From assembly GCF_000023825.1 (NCBI RefSeq), contig NC_013061.1:992001-1056000 (forward strand): 64,000 bases of DNA. The letters are read 5' to 3'. Positions within the stretch are counted from its first letter, which is position 1; each line of letters begins with the position of its first letter. Below, one piece after another: positions 49,982-57,791 of the stretch. The position numbers and the translations under genes are program-made. The notes beneath the pieces are model-generated. The model made no database searches. It was not told where the DNA came from and was given only the letters and a program-made list of their open reading frames with translations. The stretch is from Pedobacter heparinus DSM 2366 (GTDB lineage Bacteria > Bacteroidota > Bacteroidia > Sphingobacteriales > Sphingobacteriaceae).

Positions 49982-50785
49982 ATGAAAAATCTTTCTTTAT
50001 TAGTACTGCTCAGTTGTTTTCTTTGTTTGGCAAGCTTGTCGGCATTTATAGACACGACACATATCGACCAGCACGCAATATCAAAAAAGGGGATGGTATT
50101 GGTTAAAGGTGGAACTTTTTATATGGGATTGGATAGTAGCCAGCTAAAGGATCTGGTTGCTAAATTAAATGTACCTGCGTCTTCATTCTCGCAGGAATTT
50201 CCGGCTAATAAAACAATGGTACGCTCTTTTTATATGGATAAGCATGAGGTTACCAATGCCGATTTTAAAAAATTTATAGATGCGAATCCGGATTGGGCTA
50301 AACGTTATATTTCTGATAGTTTCCATAATGGTAATTACCTGAAGGAATGGGATTTGGACAGCTATAAAAAGGGAACAGAAGACCAGCCGGTAGTTTACGT
50401 ATGCTGGTATGCTGCCAAAGCTTATGCAAAATGGAAGGGTAAGCGCCTGCCCGTGGAAGCAGAATGGGAATATGCCGCTAAAAATGGTGTTGGCTTGCAA
50501 GATATGGATGGTAGTGTTTCGGAGTTTTGTGTAGATCAATGGAAGAAGGATGCTTATGCTGAGCGAGCAGAACGCGTAAAGGAATTACTTTTATCTGGTA
50601 AAAGATATAATTATCAGCATAGAAGCCTGAAGGCATACAGCGCTGATAGTATAGTTATTCGTGGAGGTAAGGTGAGCGGCCCCGCGGCAAATCATCATCA
50701 TACCTGGCGCCAGGGTTATGGTAATAAAGACTGCTCTGCAACAGTAGGGTTCAGGTGTGTGGCAGGTAATGATAGTCAAATCTAG
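49982..50785 (+). CDS. Formylglycine-enzyme-like (SUMF1/GldK-like) exported protein, shortened
   Basis: A 267-residue exported protein with a signal peptide (about residues 1-22) and a formylglycine-generating-enzyme/sulfatase-modifying fold. GMVLVKGGTFYMG, SFYMDKHEVTNADFKKFI and LPVEAEWEYAAKNG are clear, and the end has ATVGFRCV. After WEYAAKNG the usual stretch with PWG and the NxFGLYDMxGNVWEW block is compressed into GLQDMDGSVSEFC. About 40 residues seem missing and the Trp of the motif is replaced. It is probably non-catalytic, and a structural role like GldJ/GldK in gliding/T9SS is a possibility only. Confidence 0.78.
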   Translation: MKNLSLLVLLSCFLCLASLSAFIDTTHIDQHAISKKGMVLVKGGTFYMGLDSSQLKDLVAKLNVPASSFSQEFPANKTMVRSFYMDKHEVTNADFKKFIDANPDWAKRYISDSFHNGNYLKEWDLDSYKKGTEDQPVVYVCWYAAKAYAKWKGKRLPVEAEWEYAAKNGVGLQDMDGSVSEFCVDQWKKDAYAERAERVKELLLSGKRYNYQHRSLKAYSADSIVIRGGKVSGPAANHHHTWRQGYGNKDCSATVGFRCVAGNDSQI

Positions 50786-50788
50786 ACT

Positions 50789-50992
50789 ATGTTGAATATC
50801 ATCATTAGCCTATTATTAATCAGTTATATGATTTATGGAATTGCCAATATTGTAAAGAATAAATCTTTAAACCGAGGTCAGAAAGCTATTTGGATTGTTA
50901 TAGCAGTTTGTATACCTGTACTTGGTCGGTTAGTGGACCTTACAAAATATCCAGATCCCGGGCTACATAAAAGCTGGGTACCAAAGGCCTGA
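50789..50992 (+). CDS. Small membrane protein, PLDc_N-like
   Basis: A 67-residue protein with two predicted membrane helices (about residues 2-20 and 33-50). [18 protein letters not shown] recalls the conserved end of the cardiolipin synthase N-terminal (PLDc_N) family. It starts 3 bases after the upstream gene and is probably co-transcribed with it. Its last 53 bases overlap the convergent epimerase gene, an unusual overlap suggesting that one of the two ends was changed by rearrangement. Confidence 0.55.
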   Translation: MLNIIISLLLISYMIYGIANIVKNKSLNRGQKAIWIVIAVCIPVLGRLVDLTKYPDPGLHKSWVPKA

Positions 50993-51773
50993 AGCCAATT
51001 TTTCGAAGTTTGGAAATATCCATGATTCCCTCGAATGGATCGGCCAGCGGCCCTTCGTTACCATCATAGATTTCGGCCGCTTTTCCAACGGAATCAGCTA
51101 ACTCATATAAGGTGATGGGCGCGTCATCTACGATGTTAAATATTTCGCCGTTGAGATTATCCTGTTGTAATAATAAAAACAGGCCCTGTGCTACATCCAG
51201 GTGATGTACCATGTGCATTCTCGAACCAGAGTGGCGTCCCCAGTTTTTCAATATGGGTATGATCTCTTCAATATGCGGATCCTTGTCGCCATAGACAAAA
51301 CCCAAACGCAATACGCGCACATCAAGATCAAGTTTCAGCAATGCTTGTTCGGCTGCGATCTTGCTGGAAGAGTAAGGCCTGGGATCATTGATATTGACGC
51401 TATCGTCTTCTCTGGCGGGATGGCCATATCCTGAACCATATACATTGCTGGTGCTCACAAAAATGAATCGTTTAACACCTGCTGCCATCGCAGCCTGTGC
51501 CAAAGCCACCGTGCCGGTATGATTGGTCTTAACGATGCCTTCATTATCCGTGAAGGTACGGAATAAGGCGGCTAAGTGAATAACCGCATCCATACCTGCA
51601 ACCGCAGGTGGCAGCGTGTTGGCGTCATATAGATCGCCCACCACCACTTTGGCTCCCGGTAATGTTTTGGCCGCATCCCTAACCAATATCGTAACGTCAT
51701 AACCTTTCGCTATAAGGCGGGGAACAAACCTGCTCCCAACCTTTCCTGTTGCTCCTGTAACTAAAATCTTCAT
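50940..51773 (-). CDS. NAD-dependent epimerase/dehydratase family protein
   Basis: A 277-residue extended short-chain dehydrogenase. The NAD(P)-binding [10 protein letters not shown] is at residues 7-16, the catalytic YSSSK is near 134-138, and STSNVYGSG supplies the Ser/Thr. The substrate is probably a nucleotide sugar or a related compound but is not fixed. It lies 63 bases downstream of an AraC regulator on the same strand, which may control it. Both are more GC-rich than their neighbours, a hint of later acquisition. Confidence 0.87.
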   Translation of the reverse strand: MKILVTGATGKVGSRFVPRLIAKGYDVTILVRDAAKTLPGAKVVVGDLYDANTLPPAVAGMDAVIHLAALFRTFTDNEGIVKTNHTGTVALAQAAMAAGVKRFIFVSTSNVYGSGYGHPAREDDSVNINDPRPYSSSKIAAEQALLKLDLDVRVLRLGFVYGDKDPHIEEIIPILKNWGRHSGSRMHMVHHLDVAQGLFLLLQQDNLNGEIFNIVDDAPITLYELADSVGKAAEIYDGNEGPLADPFEGIMDISKLRKIGFRPLVPSFYVARDLDIL

Positions 51774-51836
51774 GAAACAAAGCTCCGGTTAAAACATACA
51801 CCATGTTAACAACAATCAAACCAATAACTATGATTT

Positions 51837-52688
51837 TCAAACTTTCCTAAAAGAATTGGGTGTGGTTCCGGTAACACGTTTAAAGTAGTTGTTAAAATAA
51901 GCCGGGTATTCAAAACCTAAAGCATAAGCAATGTCGGCAACGTTCCAGTCGGTATGCTTTAAGAGCGCTTTTGCTTCTGCTGTGATGCGAGCTGCGATAT
52001 GTGTTGAGGTAGGTTTACCCGTCACCTCCTTTACAGCGCGGTTAAGATAGTTAACATGGACAGCAAGTACTTTTGCAAAGGCCTGTGGGTTTCGATACCT
52101 AAGCGGATCATTGCTGCGCTCGATCGGGAATTGCCTTTCCAAGAGGTCCATAAAAAGGTGTGTGATGCGGCCCGTGCCATTTCTTAAAGGCGTGGTTTGT
52201 TGCGATGGCTGTAACCGCAACGCTTCGTGAATCACTAATGCGATGCAGCTCTTGATCAAATCCCCTTTATGAGGATAATCGCCATTATAGGCCGTCAGCA
52301 TTTTATGAAAGATTCCTTGCATAAATAGCGCCTCGTCGCTATCAAGCGGAATTACCGGGCTATCACCCACACGGAATAGTGGTGAGTCCTTCATTTCCCG
52401 GCTGCTGATAAAGCTTTCGGTAAATATGCAGGCATAGCCGCTGATCCGATTGATGCGGCGAACAATGGAATGAGGTACAGCTGGATTCACAAAAATGAGG
52501 AAGGCACCTTTAACCTCAACTAACCGGCCATCCTGATCTATCGTCATGTCACCATATACCAGGCCCATTTTGTAAAAGTCGCGCCGGCCTGTCCTGACCG
52601 GCACATCTACCGAGGCCGATAGCTCATGTACCTTAAAACCTTTGAGCTTCAACTCGTCCCAGCTCAATCCGGGGATTCCTGTTTCCAT
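51837..52688 (-). CDS. AraC family transcriptional regulator
   Basis: A 283-residue AraC/XylS regulator. The N-terminal cupin-like ligand domain spans about residues 1-150. The C-terminal double helix-turn-helix (about 180-283) has the family blocks LLKHTDWNVADIAYALGFEYPAYFNNYFKR, split over both motifs, and GTTPNSFRK at the end. It probably controls the adjacent epimerase gene and itself. The inducer is unknown. It is moderately GC-rich like its partner. Confidence 0.9.
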   Translation of the reverse strand: METGIPGLSWDELKLKGFKVHELSASVDVPVRTGRRDFYKMGLVYGDMTIDQDGRLVEVKGAFLIFVNPAVPHSIVRRINRISGYACIFTESFISSREMKDSPLFRVGDSPVIPLDSDEALFMQGIFHKMLTAYNGDYPHKGDLIKSCIALVIHEALRLQPSQQTTPLRNGTGRITHLFMDLLERQFPIERSNDPLRYRNPQAFAKVLAVHVNYLNRAVKEVTGKPTSTHIAARITAEAKALLKHTDWNVADIAYALGFEYPAYFNNYFKRVTGTTPNSFRKV

Positions 52689-52775
52689 GCGTCAAAATTA
52701 AGAAAATCAAACGTTTTATCATTTTTATAATTTATTTAAAAATTTACAATTGACGCTAACCCGGGGCAGCAACCA

Positions 52776-52862
52776 TGAGATGAGTGATAACTGACGAATA
52801 ATTTTTGATGACGCTGAAGCAGAAAGGTATTCCATCATAAATGAAGATCACGGAAAAGAGTA
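52776..52862 (+). repeat. Dispersed direct repeat, block 1, copy A
   Basis: 87 bases match 59786-59872 with a single mismatch (position 52832 C, copy B A). It is followed in copy A by six unrelated bases and then block 2, whereas copy B has 212 bases in between. Confidence 0.92.
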
Positions 52863-52987
52863 GGTTTTACCGTAAGGAGGGTGACCTCTGGAACGCTGAT
52901 TACTGGTACAACAGGGCAGGGAAGCCTAGCGCTCAGGTTTCACTTGAAGAGGAGTGGGAAAATTTGGTAGTGTTATATAGTCAATAA
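52841..52987 (+). pseudogene. Deletion remnant of the 96-residue gene at 59913
   Basis: A 48-codon frame that starts MKITEKSR and then runs into the last 40 residues of the protein encoded at 59913-60203 (KEGDLWNADYWYNRAG to VVLYSQ). Compared with copy B, 212 bases between the two repeat blocks are replaced by six, leaving the C-terminal third fused in frame to an upstream ATG. It is most simply a degraded duplicate. Whether the short fusion is translated is unknown. Confidence 0.7.
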
Positions 52988-52989
52988 TA
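52869..52989 (+). repeat. Dispersed direct repeat, block 2, copy A
   Basis: 121 bases match 60085-60205 with five mismatches by direct comparison, covering the 3' third and stop of the duplicated gene. Flanks on the far side differ (helicase side here, acetyltransferase side in copy B). Confidence 0.92.
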
Positions 52990-52999
52990 CCGCATAAGG

Positions 53000-53215
53000 T
53001 CACTTTCGCTTAAATTTAAAGCCACAGCCTTCAATGCAAGGGGGATTTAGCTCCAGATCTTTAGCAGAAACTTTGTACCTGTAAATGACCGGTTGAGGAT
53101 TATTTGTATAGGTAACTAATTCTTCATGGTTGAATGGTTTTTTTATATAAACGAGAGGGATGGAATAAACACTACATATCAACAGTCTAAAACCATCGAT
53201 AGAGCAGAAACTCAA
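53000..53215 (-). CDS. Possible small hypothetical protein
   Basis: A 71-residue frame with no recognised domain. It contains three Cys, PLVYIKKPFNHEELVTY and a basic end (GCGFKFKRK). Composition looks protein-like, but there is no clear promoter or ribosome binding site, and it lies in a rearranged gap. It could be a real small gene or a relic of a longer one. The divergent helicase starts 46 bases away. Confidence 0.35.
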   Translation of the reverse strand: MSFCSIDGFRLLICSVYSIPLVYIKKPFNHEELVTYTNNPQPVIYRYKVSAKDLELNPPCIEGCGFKFKRK

Positions 53216-53261
53216 ATCATTTCTTATTTTGCATTAGATAAGAATCCCTAACGCAAGATGA

Positions 53262-56189
53262 ATGGACATATTAAAATGGATTAAATACTGGCGTGATAGT
53301 TTGGCCGATGCTGAAAGCATCAATGTAGATGTTTCAAAAATAGATGCCAAATACAAAACTGAAGCTTATAACTTTGAGCAAGCAACGCTTCCTGATCAAC
53401 TATTTAAAGAACTTTGGCCAAAAAATGAACTGGAAGCCCTTAAAGAAGGCCAGGTTCTGGATAAAGAAATACTCATCTCGCCATTGTCACTTGTTCCGCG
53501 GTTAAACCATGCCATTCCCAAAGCCAACGAAGAAGAAATATCACCTTTCTGGATACCTGCACTGCTGAGTTCTGAAAATGAACTGAAACCCAGGCAAGAC
53601 ATGTATCCCCTGATCCCAAGAAAGATATTAGACCCCGTTTCTTACAGGGATATTGTATTTTCAAATGTAGATCAGGTAGACGAGGCACTAGCCAAAGTAG
53701 AATTGAGCACCGATACCTGGAAAGTATACCATCAATCGCTCAATAAAATTTTCAATTATATTACCGGCACAGACATCCAGGATTTTAAAGCCCAGGAATT
53801 CTTTGAAGTAAAATACCAATGGGTTTTTATACCCGATGAAGTGGTTAAAGGCACATCACATCATATTCTTGAGCTGTACAGAAGCCTGATCAAACAATCC
53901 AGCTTTCCAAGGCTGTTGAAAACAATCATTAAAGAAGCACGCCCCGTTCTTAACCAGCAATACACAAAAGATGAAGTTTTTAACAGATCAGCAGGCCACC
54001 TGGGGCAAATGAACAATGGTTTTGGTTTATCACCATCGCAACGTAAAAGTCTGGCCCATAACCTTGATCTGAAACACGGTGAAATATTGGCTGTCAATGG
54101 CCCTCCCGGAACAGGAAAAACCACATTGATCCAATCTGTTATTGCCGATAATTTCGTTAAGTCTGCCATGACCGGGCAAAACCCGCTGATCACCGTGGCC
54201 AGTTCTACCAACAACCAGGCCATTACGAATATCATTGACAGCTTTTCCAAAGGCAATTCCGGAACTTTGCTTGAACAAAGATGGCTGCCAGATATCACTT
54301 CATTTGCTTTATATATGGTTTCCGGCGATCCCGAAAAGATTAAGAAATCGAAGGAGCGGAACTGGATGTACCATAGTTCTAAAAAAGGGGATAGCGTACT
54401 TACTGAAATTGAGAACGAAGTTTACCTGCAAACCGCCAGAGCCTCGTTCCTCGAAAAACTGTCAACTTTCAGCGGCATTGATTTTACCGACATTACCACT
54501 TCGCAGAAATACCTTCAAAAGCAGATTAAAAAATCATCTGAACTGATTGCAGAAGGACTTAAAGTCTGGAAACAGTTCAAATCGGTTTATCATTTGCTGG
54601 TTGATTATGATGCTGCAGCATACGAAGGGAAAGACTTTTCAGGAGTTAATGACCAGTTTTTTGAAAGGGAAATCTCGGATGTCAGCAAGCTGATCACAAA
54701 GCTTGTGGAAGCCAGGCAGAAAGAACCCTTTTATTTTTGGTTGCTGTCCTTTTTAAAACCAGTCAAAACACAACGCAAATTATATTATGAATCCATATTT
54801 GCAGATTGTTCTTTTGATACCTCAACCTGGGATTTTTCTTCCTTTAGTACGCTTCAACCCAATTTAATAGGTAAATCTGAAAAGATAAAAAAAGCTTTTT
54901 CACACTATAAAGCCTTCTTCAAATGGCTGAATTCAACAGAAGGACTTAAAAATGAATATTTTTATATAGACGATTATACCGAAGATGATCGCTTTCTGGA
55001 TAAACTGGATACCAAAATCCGATACCAGAACTTCCTGTTTGCCGTACATTACTGGGAATCCAGGTGGATTGAAGAAACCTCATCGGCACTTCAGGATGAT
55101 TCTAACTGGAAGAATACAGAAGCTGGTACAATGAACAGGTTACACCGTTTTGCCATGCTCACACCTTGCTTTGTATCCACATTTCACATGCTGCCCAAAA
55201 TGATGCAGTATACCAGATATCCTTCCAGGCAGATTGACTACTTATACGATTTCATTGATCTGCTTATTGTAGATGAAGCAGGGCAGGTAAGTCCGGAAGT
55301 TGGTGCCCCATCCTTTAGCCTGGCCAAGAAAGCATTGGTAGTAGGAGATAACTATCAAATTGAACCGGTCTGGAATATTGACGGACGTACCGATGAAGGC
55401 AACCTGTTAAGAAACCAGTTGATAACAAAAGGAGATAACAACAGAATTGAGCAATTGATGGCTTCAGGCTATATGTCTTCAAACGGAAGTTTGATGAAAC
55501 TTGCTCAAAAGAGCTGCAGTTTTGCCTACAGCAAAAAGGACCGGGGGCTGTTGCTTACAGAACACCGCCGTTGCCTCAACCAAATTATAGCGTTTTGCAA
55601 TGAGCTGGTTTACAACAATCAGTTGGAGCCGCTTTCCAGCCTGAGGTACGAAAAATCTGACTTCCTGCCACCCATGGGCTTTTTAAAAATTGCAGGGCAA
55701 TCCGATAAGTCTGGTACCAGCAGATTTAACCGGGCAGAGGCGCAAGGTATCATCAAATGGCTTAAAGCAAATGAAAGCAAAATCGTTGAATTCATTTACA
55801 GTAAAGAGCTGAAAGAAAGTAAAAGCCCTGAAAAAGTTAAACGTAAAGCCCTCCATGATCTGGTTGGAATCGTTACCCCTTTCAGCGCTCAGAAAAGGTT
55901 TTTAACAGAGGCCATGCATTTAAATGGCTTACAGCCTTCATTATTTCAATACGGTACTGTACATTCCTTACAAGGAGCCGAAAAGGATATTGTGATCTTT
56001 TCTCCGGTATATACCAGTGATGTAAAATCAGGTTATTTTTTTGATATGGGGCCCAATATGTTAAATGTAGCAGTATCCAGGGCCAAAAGAAGTTTTATTG
56101 TAGCCGGGGATAAGGACATATTTCGGCTTGGTAACAAAAACGTGCCATCCAGTTTGCTTACAAAATATATTAAAGATGAGATAAAGTAA
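53262..56189 (+). CDS. SF1 (Upf1/DNA2-like) helicase, AAA_11/AAA_12 type
   Basis: A 975-residue superfamily 1 helicase-like protein. About 240 residues of unknown fold precede the ATPase. Walker A is NGPPGTGKTTL near residue 280, and motif Ia-like TVASSTNNQAITNI follows. A long insert precedes Walker B, LLIVDEAGQVSPEVG, near 668. TEHRRCLNQIIAF, GTVHSLQGAEKDIVIFS and LNVAVSRAKRSFIVAGD are motifs IV to VI. All ATPase residues are intact. No nuclease domain was recognised. It is alone in an island bounded by direct repeats and with Rpn and GIY-YIG nucleases nearby, so a DNA/RNA transaction or defence role is plausible but unproven. Confidence 0.88.
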   Translation: MDILKWIKYWRDSLADAESINVDVSKIDAKYKTEAYNFEQATLPDQLFKELWPKNELEALKEGQVLDKEILISPLSLVPRLNHAIPKANEEEISPFWIPALLSSENELKPRQDMYPLIPRKILDPVSYRDIVFSNVDQVDEALAKVELSTDTWKVYHQSLNKIFNYITGTDIQDFKAQEFFEVKYQWVFIPDEVVKGTSHHILELYRSLIKQSSFPRLLKTIIKEARPVLNQQYTKDEVFNRSAGHLGQMNNGFGLSPSQRKSLAHNLDLKHGEILAVNGPPGTGKTTLIQSVIADNFVKSAMTGQNPLITVASSTNNQAITNIIDSFSKGNSGTLLEQRWLPDITSFALYMVSGDPEKIKKSKERNWMYHSSKKGDSVLTEIENEVYLQTARASFLEKLSTFSGIDFTDITTSQKYLQKQIKKSSELIAEGLKVWKQFKSVYHLLVDYDAAAYEGKDFSGVNDQFFEREISDVSKLITKLVEARQKEPFYFWLLSFLKPVKTQRKLYYESIFADCSFDTSTWDFSSFSTLQPNLIGKSEKIKKAFSHYKAFFKWLNSTEGLKNEYFYIDDYTEDDRFLDKLDTKIRYQNFLFAVHYWESRWIEETSSALQDDSNWKNTEAGTMNRLHRFAMLTPCFVSTFHMLPKMMQYTRYPSRQIDYLYDFIDLLIVDEAGQVSPEVGAPSFSLAKKALVVGDNYQIEPVWNIDGRTDEGNLLRNQLITKGDNNRIEQLMASGYMSSNGSLMKLAQKSCSFAYSKKDRGLLLTEHRRCLNQIIAFCNELVYNNQLEPLSSLRYEKSDFLPPMGFLKIAGQSDKSGTSRFNRAEAQGIIKWLKANESKIVEFIYSKELKESKSPEKVKRKALHDLVGIVTPFSAQKRFLTEAMHLNGLQPSLFQYGTVHSLQGAEKDIVIFSPVYTSDVKSGYFFDMGPNMLNVAVSRAKRSFIVAGDKDIFRLGNKNVPSSLLTKYIKDEIK

Positions 56190-56239
56190 GCTGGTTTCCT
56201 TGGTTATGCGATTTGAAGTTTTTCCAATTGTTATAAAAT

Positions 56240-56485
56240 TTATAATTTTTCTATTTCGTCAATAGAAAGACCAGTCGTTTCAGCGATTATTTCAAAAGCT
56301 ATTGCTTTGCTCTTGAGATTGCGGGCAATTTCCAATTTCTCTTCCAGCTTGCCTTCTAGCTTACCTTCCAGCTTACCCTCTTTCTTTGCCTTTTTTTCTG
56401 CGTAACGAATACCCGCATTCCAATCAGATTTTGCTTTCACATCTGATTCGTACAATTCACGTTCTTCTTTAGTCATTTTACTCAT
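56240..56485 (-). CDS. Stand-alone Rpn C-terminal domain (RpnS-like), or Rpn remnant
   Basis: An 81-residue frame nearly identical to the last 73 residues of the intact Rpn at 58812-59663. It starts exactly at the equivalent of that protein's internal Met (MSKMTKEEREL). It differs mainly by four instead of two copies of a four-residue unit (EGKL three times, then EEKL; 56333-56380). Homology to the full gene stops at 56505, 20 bases before the ATG, and keeps a GGAG 9 bases before the second ATG. Enterobacterial Rpn genes make such a C-terminal protein as an intragenic antitoxin. A free-standing antitoxin is therefore possible, a simple deletion remnant equally so. Confidence 0.6.
   Translation of the reverse strand: MSKMTKEERELYESDVKAKSDWNAGIRYAEKKAKKEGKLEGKLEGKLEEKLEIARNLKSKAIAFEIIAETTGLSIDEIEKL
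56333..56380 (-). repeat. 12-bp tandem repeat coding for four-residue units
   Basis: Four consecutive 12-base units encode EGKL, EGKL, EGKL, EEKL. The corresponding place in the intact Rpn gene (58905-58928) has only two units, an in-frame difference of 24 bases. Confidence 0.9.
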
Positions 56486-56533
56486 CTCCGCAATTTTAAA
56501 AATTTATAATCATTTTTGTTTTCTGAAGCGTCC

Positions 56534-56558
56534 TCTCGACGACAGGAGAGATCTCTTG
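56534..56558 (+). repeat. 25-bp direct repeat, left of the GIY-YIG gene
   Basis: TCTCGACGACAGGAGAGATC and the next five bases (CTCTT then G ending at 56558) recur exactly at 56897-56921. The two copies flank the GIY-YIG coding sequence. Confidence 0.9.
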
Positions 56559-56576
56559 AAGTAGCCTGTAAATAAG

Positions 56577-56876
56577 TTACCATTGCTGTATCTCCTCCCA
56601 AAGGTCATTCCATTTAGGGTTCAATGTAGTTATCAGTTTAATTTTCTTGCTTCTACTCCATTTTTTGACCTCTTTTTCTCTGGCTATTGCTTCTTCAATT
56701 GATGGCTGCATTTCATAGTAAATGCAAAAATGTAATTTATATTTTGCAGTAAATGAATTGGGATACTTTTTAGTTTTGTGCTCCTGTATTCTGGCGTATA
56801 AATCTGAAGTGACACCGATATAAAATGTTGTTCTGGCAAGATTGGACATGATGTATATGCAGCCGCCTCTATCCAT
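56577..56876 (-). CDS. GIY-YIG nuclease family protein (UPF0213-like)
   Basis: A 99-residue single-domain GIY-YIG endonuclease. CIYIMSNLARTTFYIGVTSD gives the GIY and YIG strands, LYARIQEHK carries the catalytic Arg, and EAIAREKEVKKW carries the metal Glu. Such small proteins are common and their targets are mostly unknown. It is flanked by exact 25-bp repeats (56534 and 56897) and lies between a 3' piece and a 5' piece of an Rpn gene. It thus appears to be a unit inserted into, or replacing the middle of, that gene. Confidence 0.85.
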   Translation of the reverse strand: MDRGGCIYIMSNLARTTFYIGVTSDLYARIQEHKTKKYPNSFTAKYKLHFCIYYEMQPSIEEAIAREKEVKKWSRSKKIKLITTLNPKWNDLWEEIQQW

Positions 56877-56890
56877 GATCTTCAGTCATT

Positions 56891-56994
56891 ACGTCATCTC
56901 GACGACAGGAGAGATCTCTTGTTTGAGCATGCTTTAACGTGGATTTGCATAGTTCAAGAGTTTTCTCGTCGCTTCGCTTTCCTCGAAATGACGT
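56891..56994. repeat. REP-like imperfect inverted repeat
   Basis: ACGTCATCTCGA at 56891-56902 pairs with TCGAAATGACGT at 56983-56994 (11 of 12), and CTCTTG at 56916-56921 pairs with CAAGAG at 56955-56960. The left arm contains the second copy of the 25-bp repeat (56897-56921). It is of the dispersed palindrome kind seen in intergenic regions of Bacteroidota. Confidence 0.75.
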
Positions 56995-57031
56995 GAAATA
57001 CTCGACGTCGGTAGGGCTGTACCTGCCAAAA

Positions 57032-57105
57032 TCAATAAAAGCTACCGAATAACCGAGACGCAGGAGAGCTCATGAGGACCAAAGTCAATAAAAGCTACCG
57101 AATAA
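57032..57105 (+). repeat. 21-bp direct repeat pair
   Basis: TCAATAAAAGCTACCGAATA plus one more A occurs at 57032-57052 and 57085-57105, 53 bases apart. The second copy abuts the Rpn 5' fragment. Confidence 0.85.
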
Positions 57106-57138
57106 TCGGTGAGTGGATCAATGTAACGGCTGTTCTTT
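57106..57138 (-). pseudogene. Rpn 5'-end fragment
   Basis: 33 bases match 59625-59657 (the N-terminal codons of the intact Rpn gene on the minus strand) with one mismatch. Together with the 3' fragment at 56227-56505 this outlines a former Rpn gene whose middle is lost and replaced by the GIY-YIG unit. Confidence 0.75.
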
Positions 57139-57149
57139 TTTAATACAGA

Positions 57150-57293
57150 CTACCTTAATACGGTAGCCATAACAGCAATATCTTCATAAGATGCGCCCAA
57201 TCCAATTGGTCATGATATCTAATACCTCTGGAGAAATCGTTTCTTCGATAACAGCATATTCGTTTACTTTTGGTCTTATAATTTTCCCATTTT
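57150..57293 (-). pseudogene. Frameshifted fragment of an unknown gene
   Basis: Reading on the minus strand from 57293, a protein-like stretch (NGKIIRPKVNEYAVIEETIS and on to MTNWIG) is interrupted near 57205. It continues in another frame as GASYEDIAVMATVLR and stop at 57150. There is no start and the family was not recognised. It looks like the C-terminal relic of a gene. Confidence 0.45.
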
Positions 57294-57330
57294 TTTAAAT
57301 AATTCATCATAGATATGCTATCTTCATGGC

Positions 57331-57753
57331 ATGAAATACCTGATCACTTTTGCACTCCTGACATTATGCCTGAGTTCTAAAGCGCAAAAAGATGCTTCTT
57401 TCTTAATTGGTAGCTGGAAAGTGATAGATGCCTACGTGCCAGAAAGTACCAATGCCCGTCAAAAACAGGCTTTAAATATCGTTAGGGCAAATCTGTTAAA
57501 AACACTATTTAAATTTGATAATGATGGTAATGGGAAATTTAAGTTCCCAATGACCAATGTACCTATTGATAAAACAATTATTCCTTCGGAAGATATTTCC
57601 TGGACATATTCTGCAGCTAAACAATATGTAGAAATTACAGAAAGATCAAAACCCAAAGAACTTATTGCACAGCTTCATGTAAAGGTAGAGAATGGAAATA
57701 CCTATTTTATTATAGGCGAGACTTCGGTAAAATTGAAGGTGGTGAAATACTAA
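57331..57753 (+). CDS. Exported lipocalin-like protein
   Basis: A 140-residue protein with a signal peptide (MKYLITFALLTLCLSSKAQ). A beta-rich domain opens with LIGSWKVIDAYVPE and ends YFIIGETSVKLKVVKY, the pattern of the lipocalin-like DUF families frequent in Bacteroidota. No lipobox, so it should be periplasmic. It is monocistronic between pseudogenes. The family call rests on the GxW motif and strand pattern only. Confidence 0.65.
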   Translation: MKYLITFALLTLCLSSKAQKDASFLIGSWKVIDAYVPESTNARQKQALNIVRANLLKTLFKFDNDGNGKFKFPMTNVPIDKTIIPSEDISWTYSAAKQYVEITERSKPKELIAQLHVKVENGNTYFIIGETSVKLKVVKY

Positions 57754-57791
57754 AGGAAGGGAATTGGAGCTGCCTATTTTAATGATCCACT

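Larger units (their letters stand above)
52689..53261. other. Intergenic region with decayed gene copy
   Basis: This 573-base gap between the AraC gene and the helicase holds repeat copy A (52776-52989), a short fusion reading frame (52841-52987) and a possible small minus-strand gene (53000-53215). The first 85 bases are AT-rich and contain no structure I can name. Confidence 0.7.
56877..57330. other. Intergenic region with repeats and gene fragments
   Basis: This 454-base stretch holds no intact gene. It contains an imperfect inverted repeat (56891-56994), a 21-bp direct repeat (57032-57052 and 57085-57105), a 33-base piece of an Rpn 5' end (57106-57138) and a frameshifted minus-strand fragment (57150-57293). 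Confidence 0.75.
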
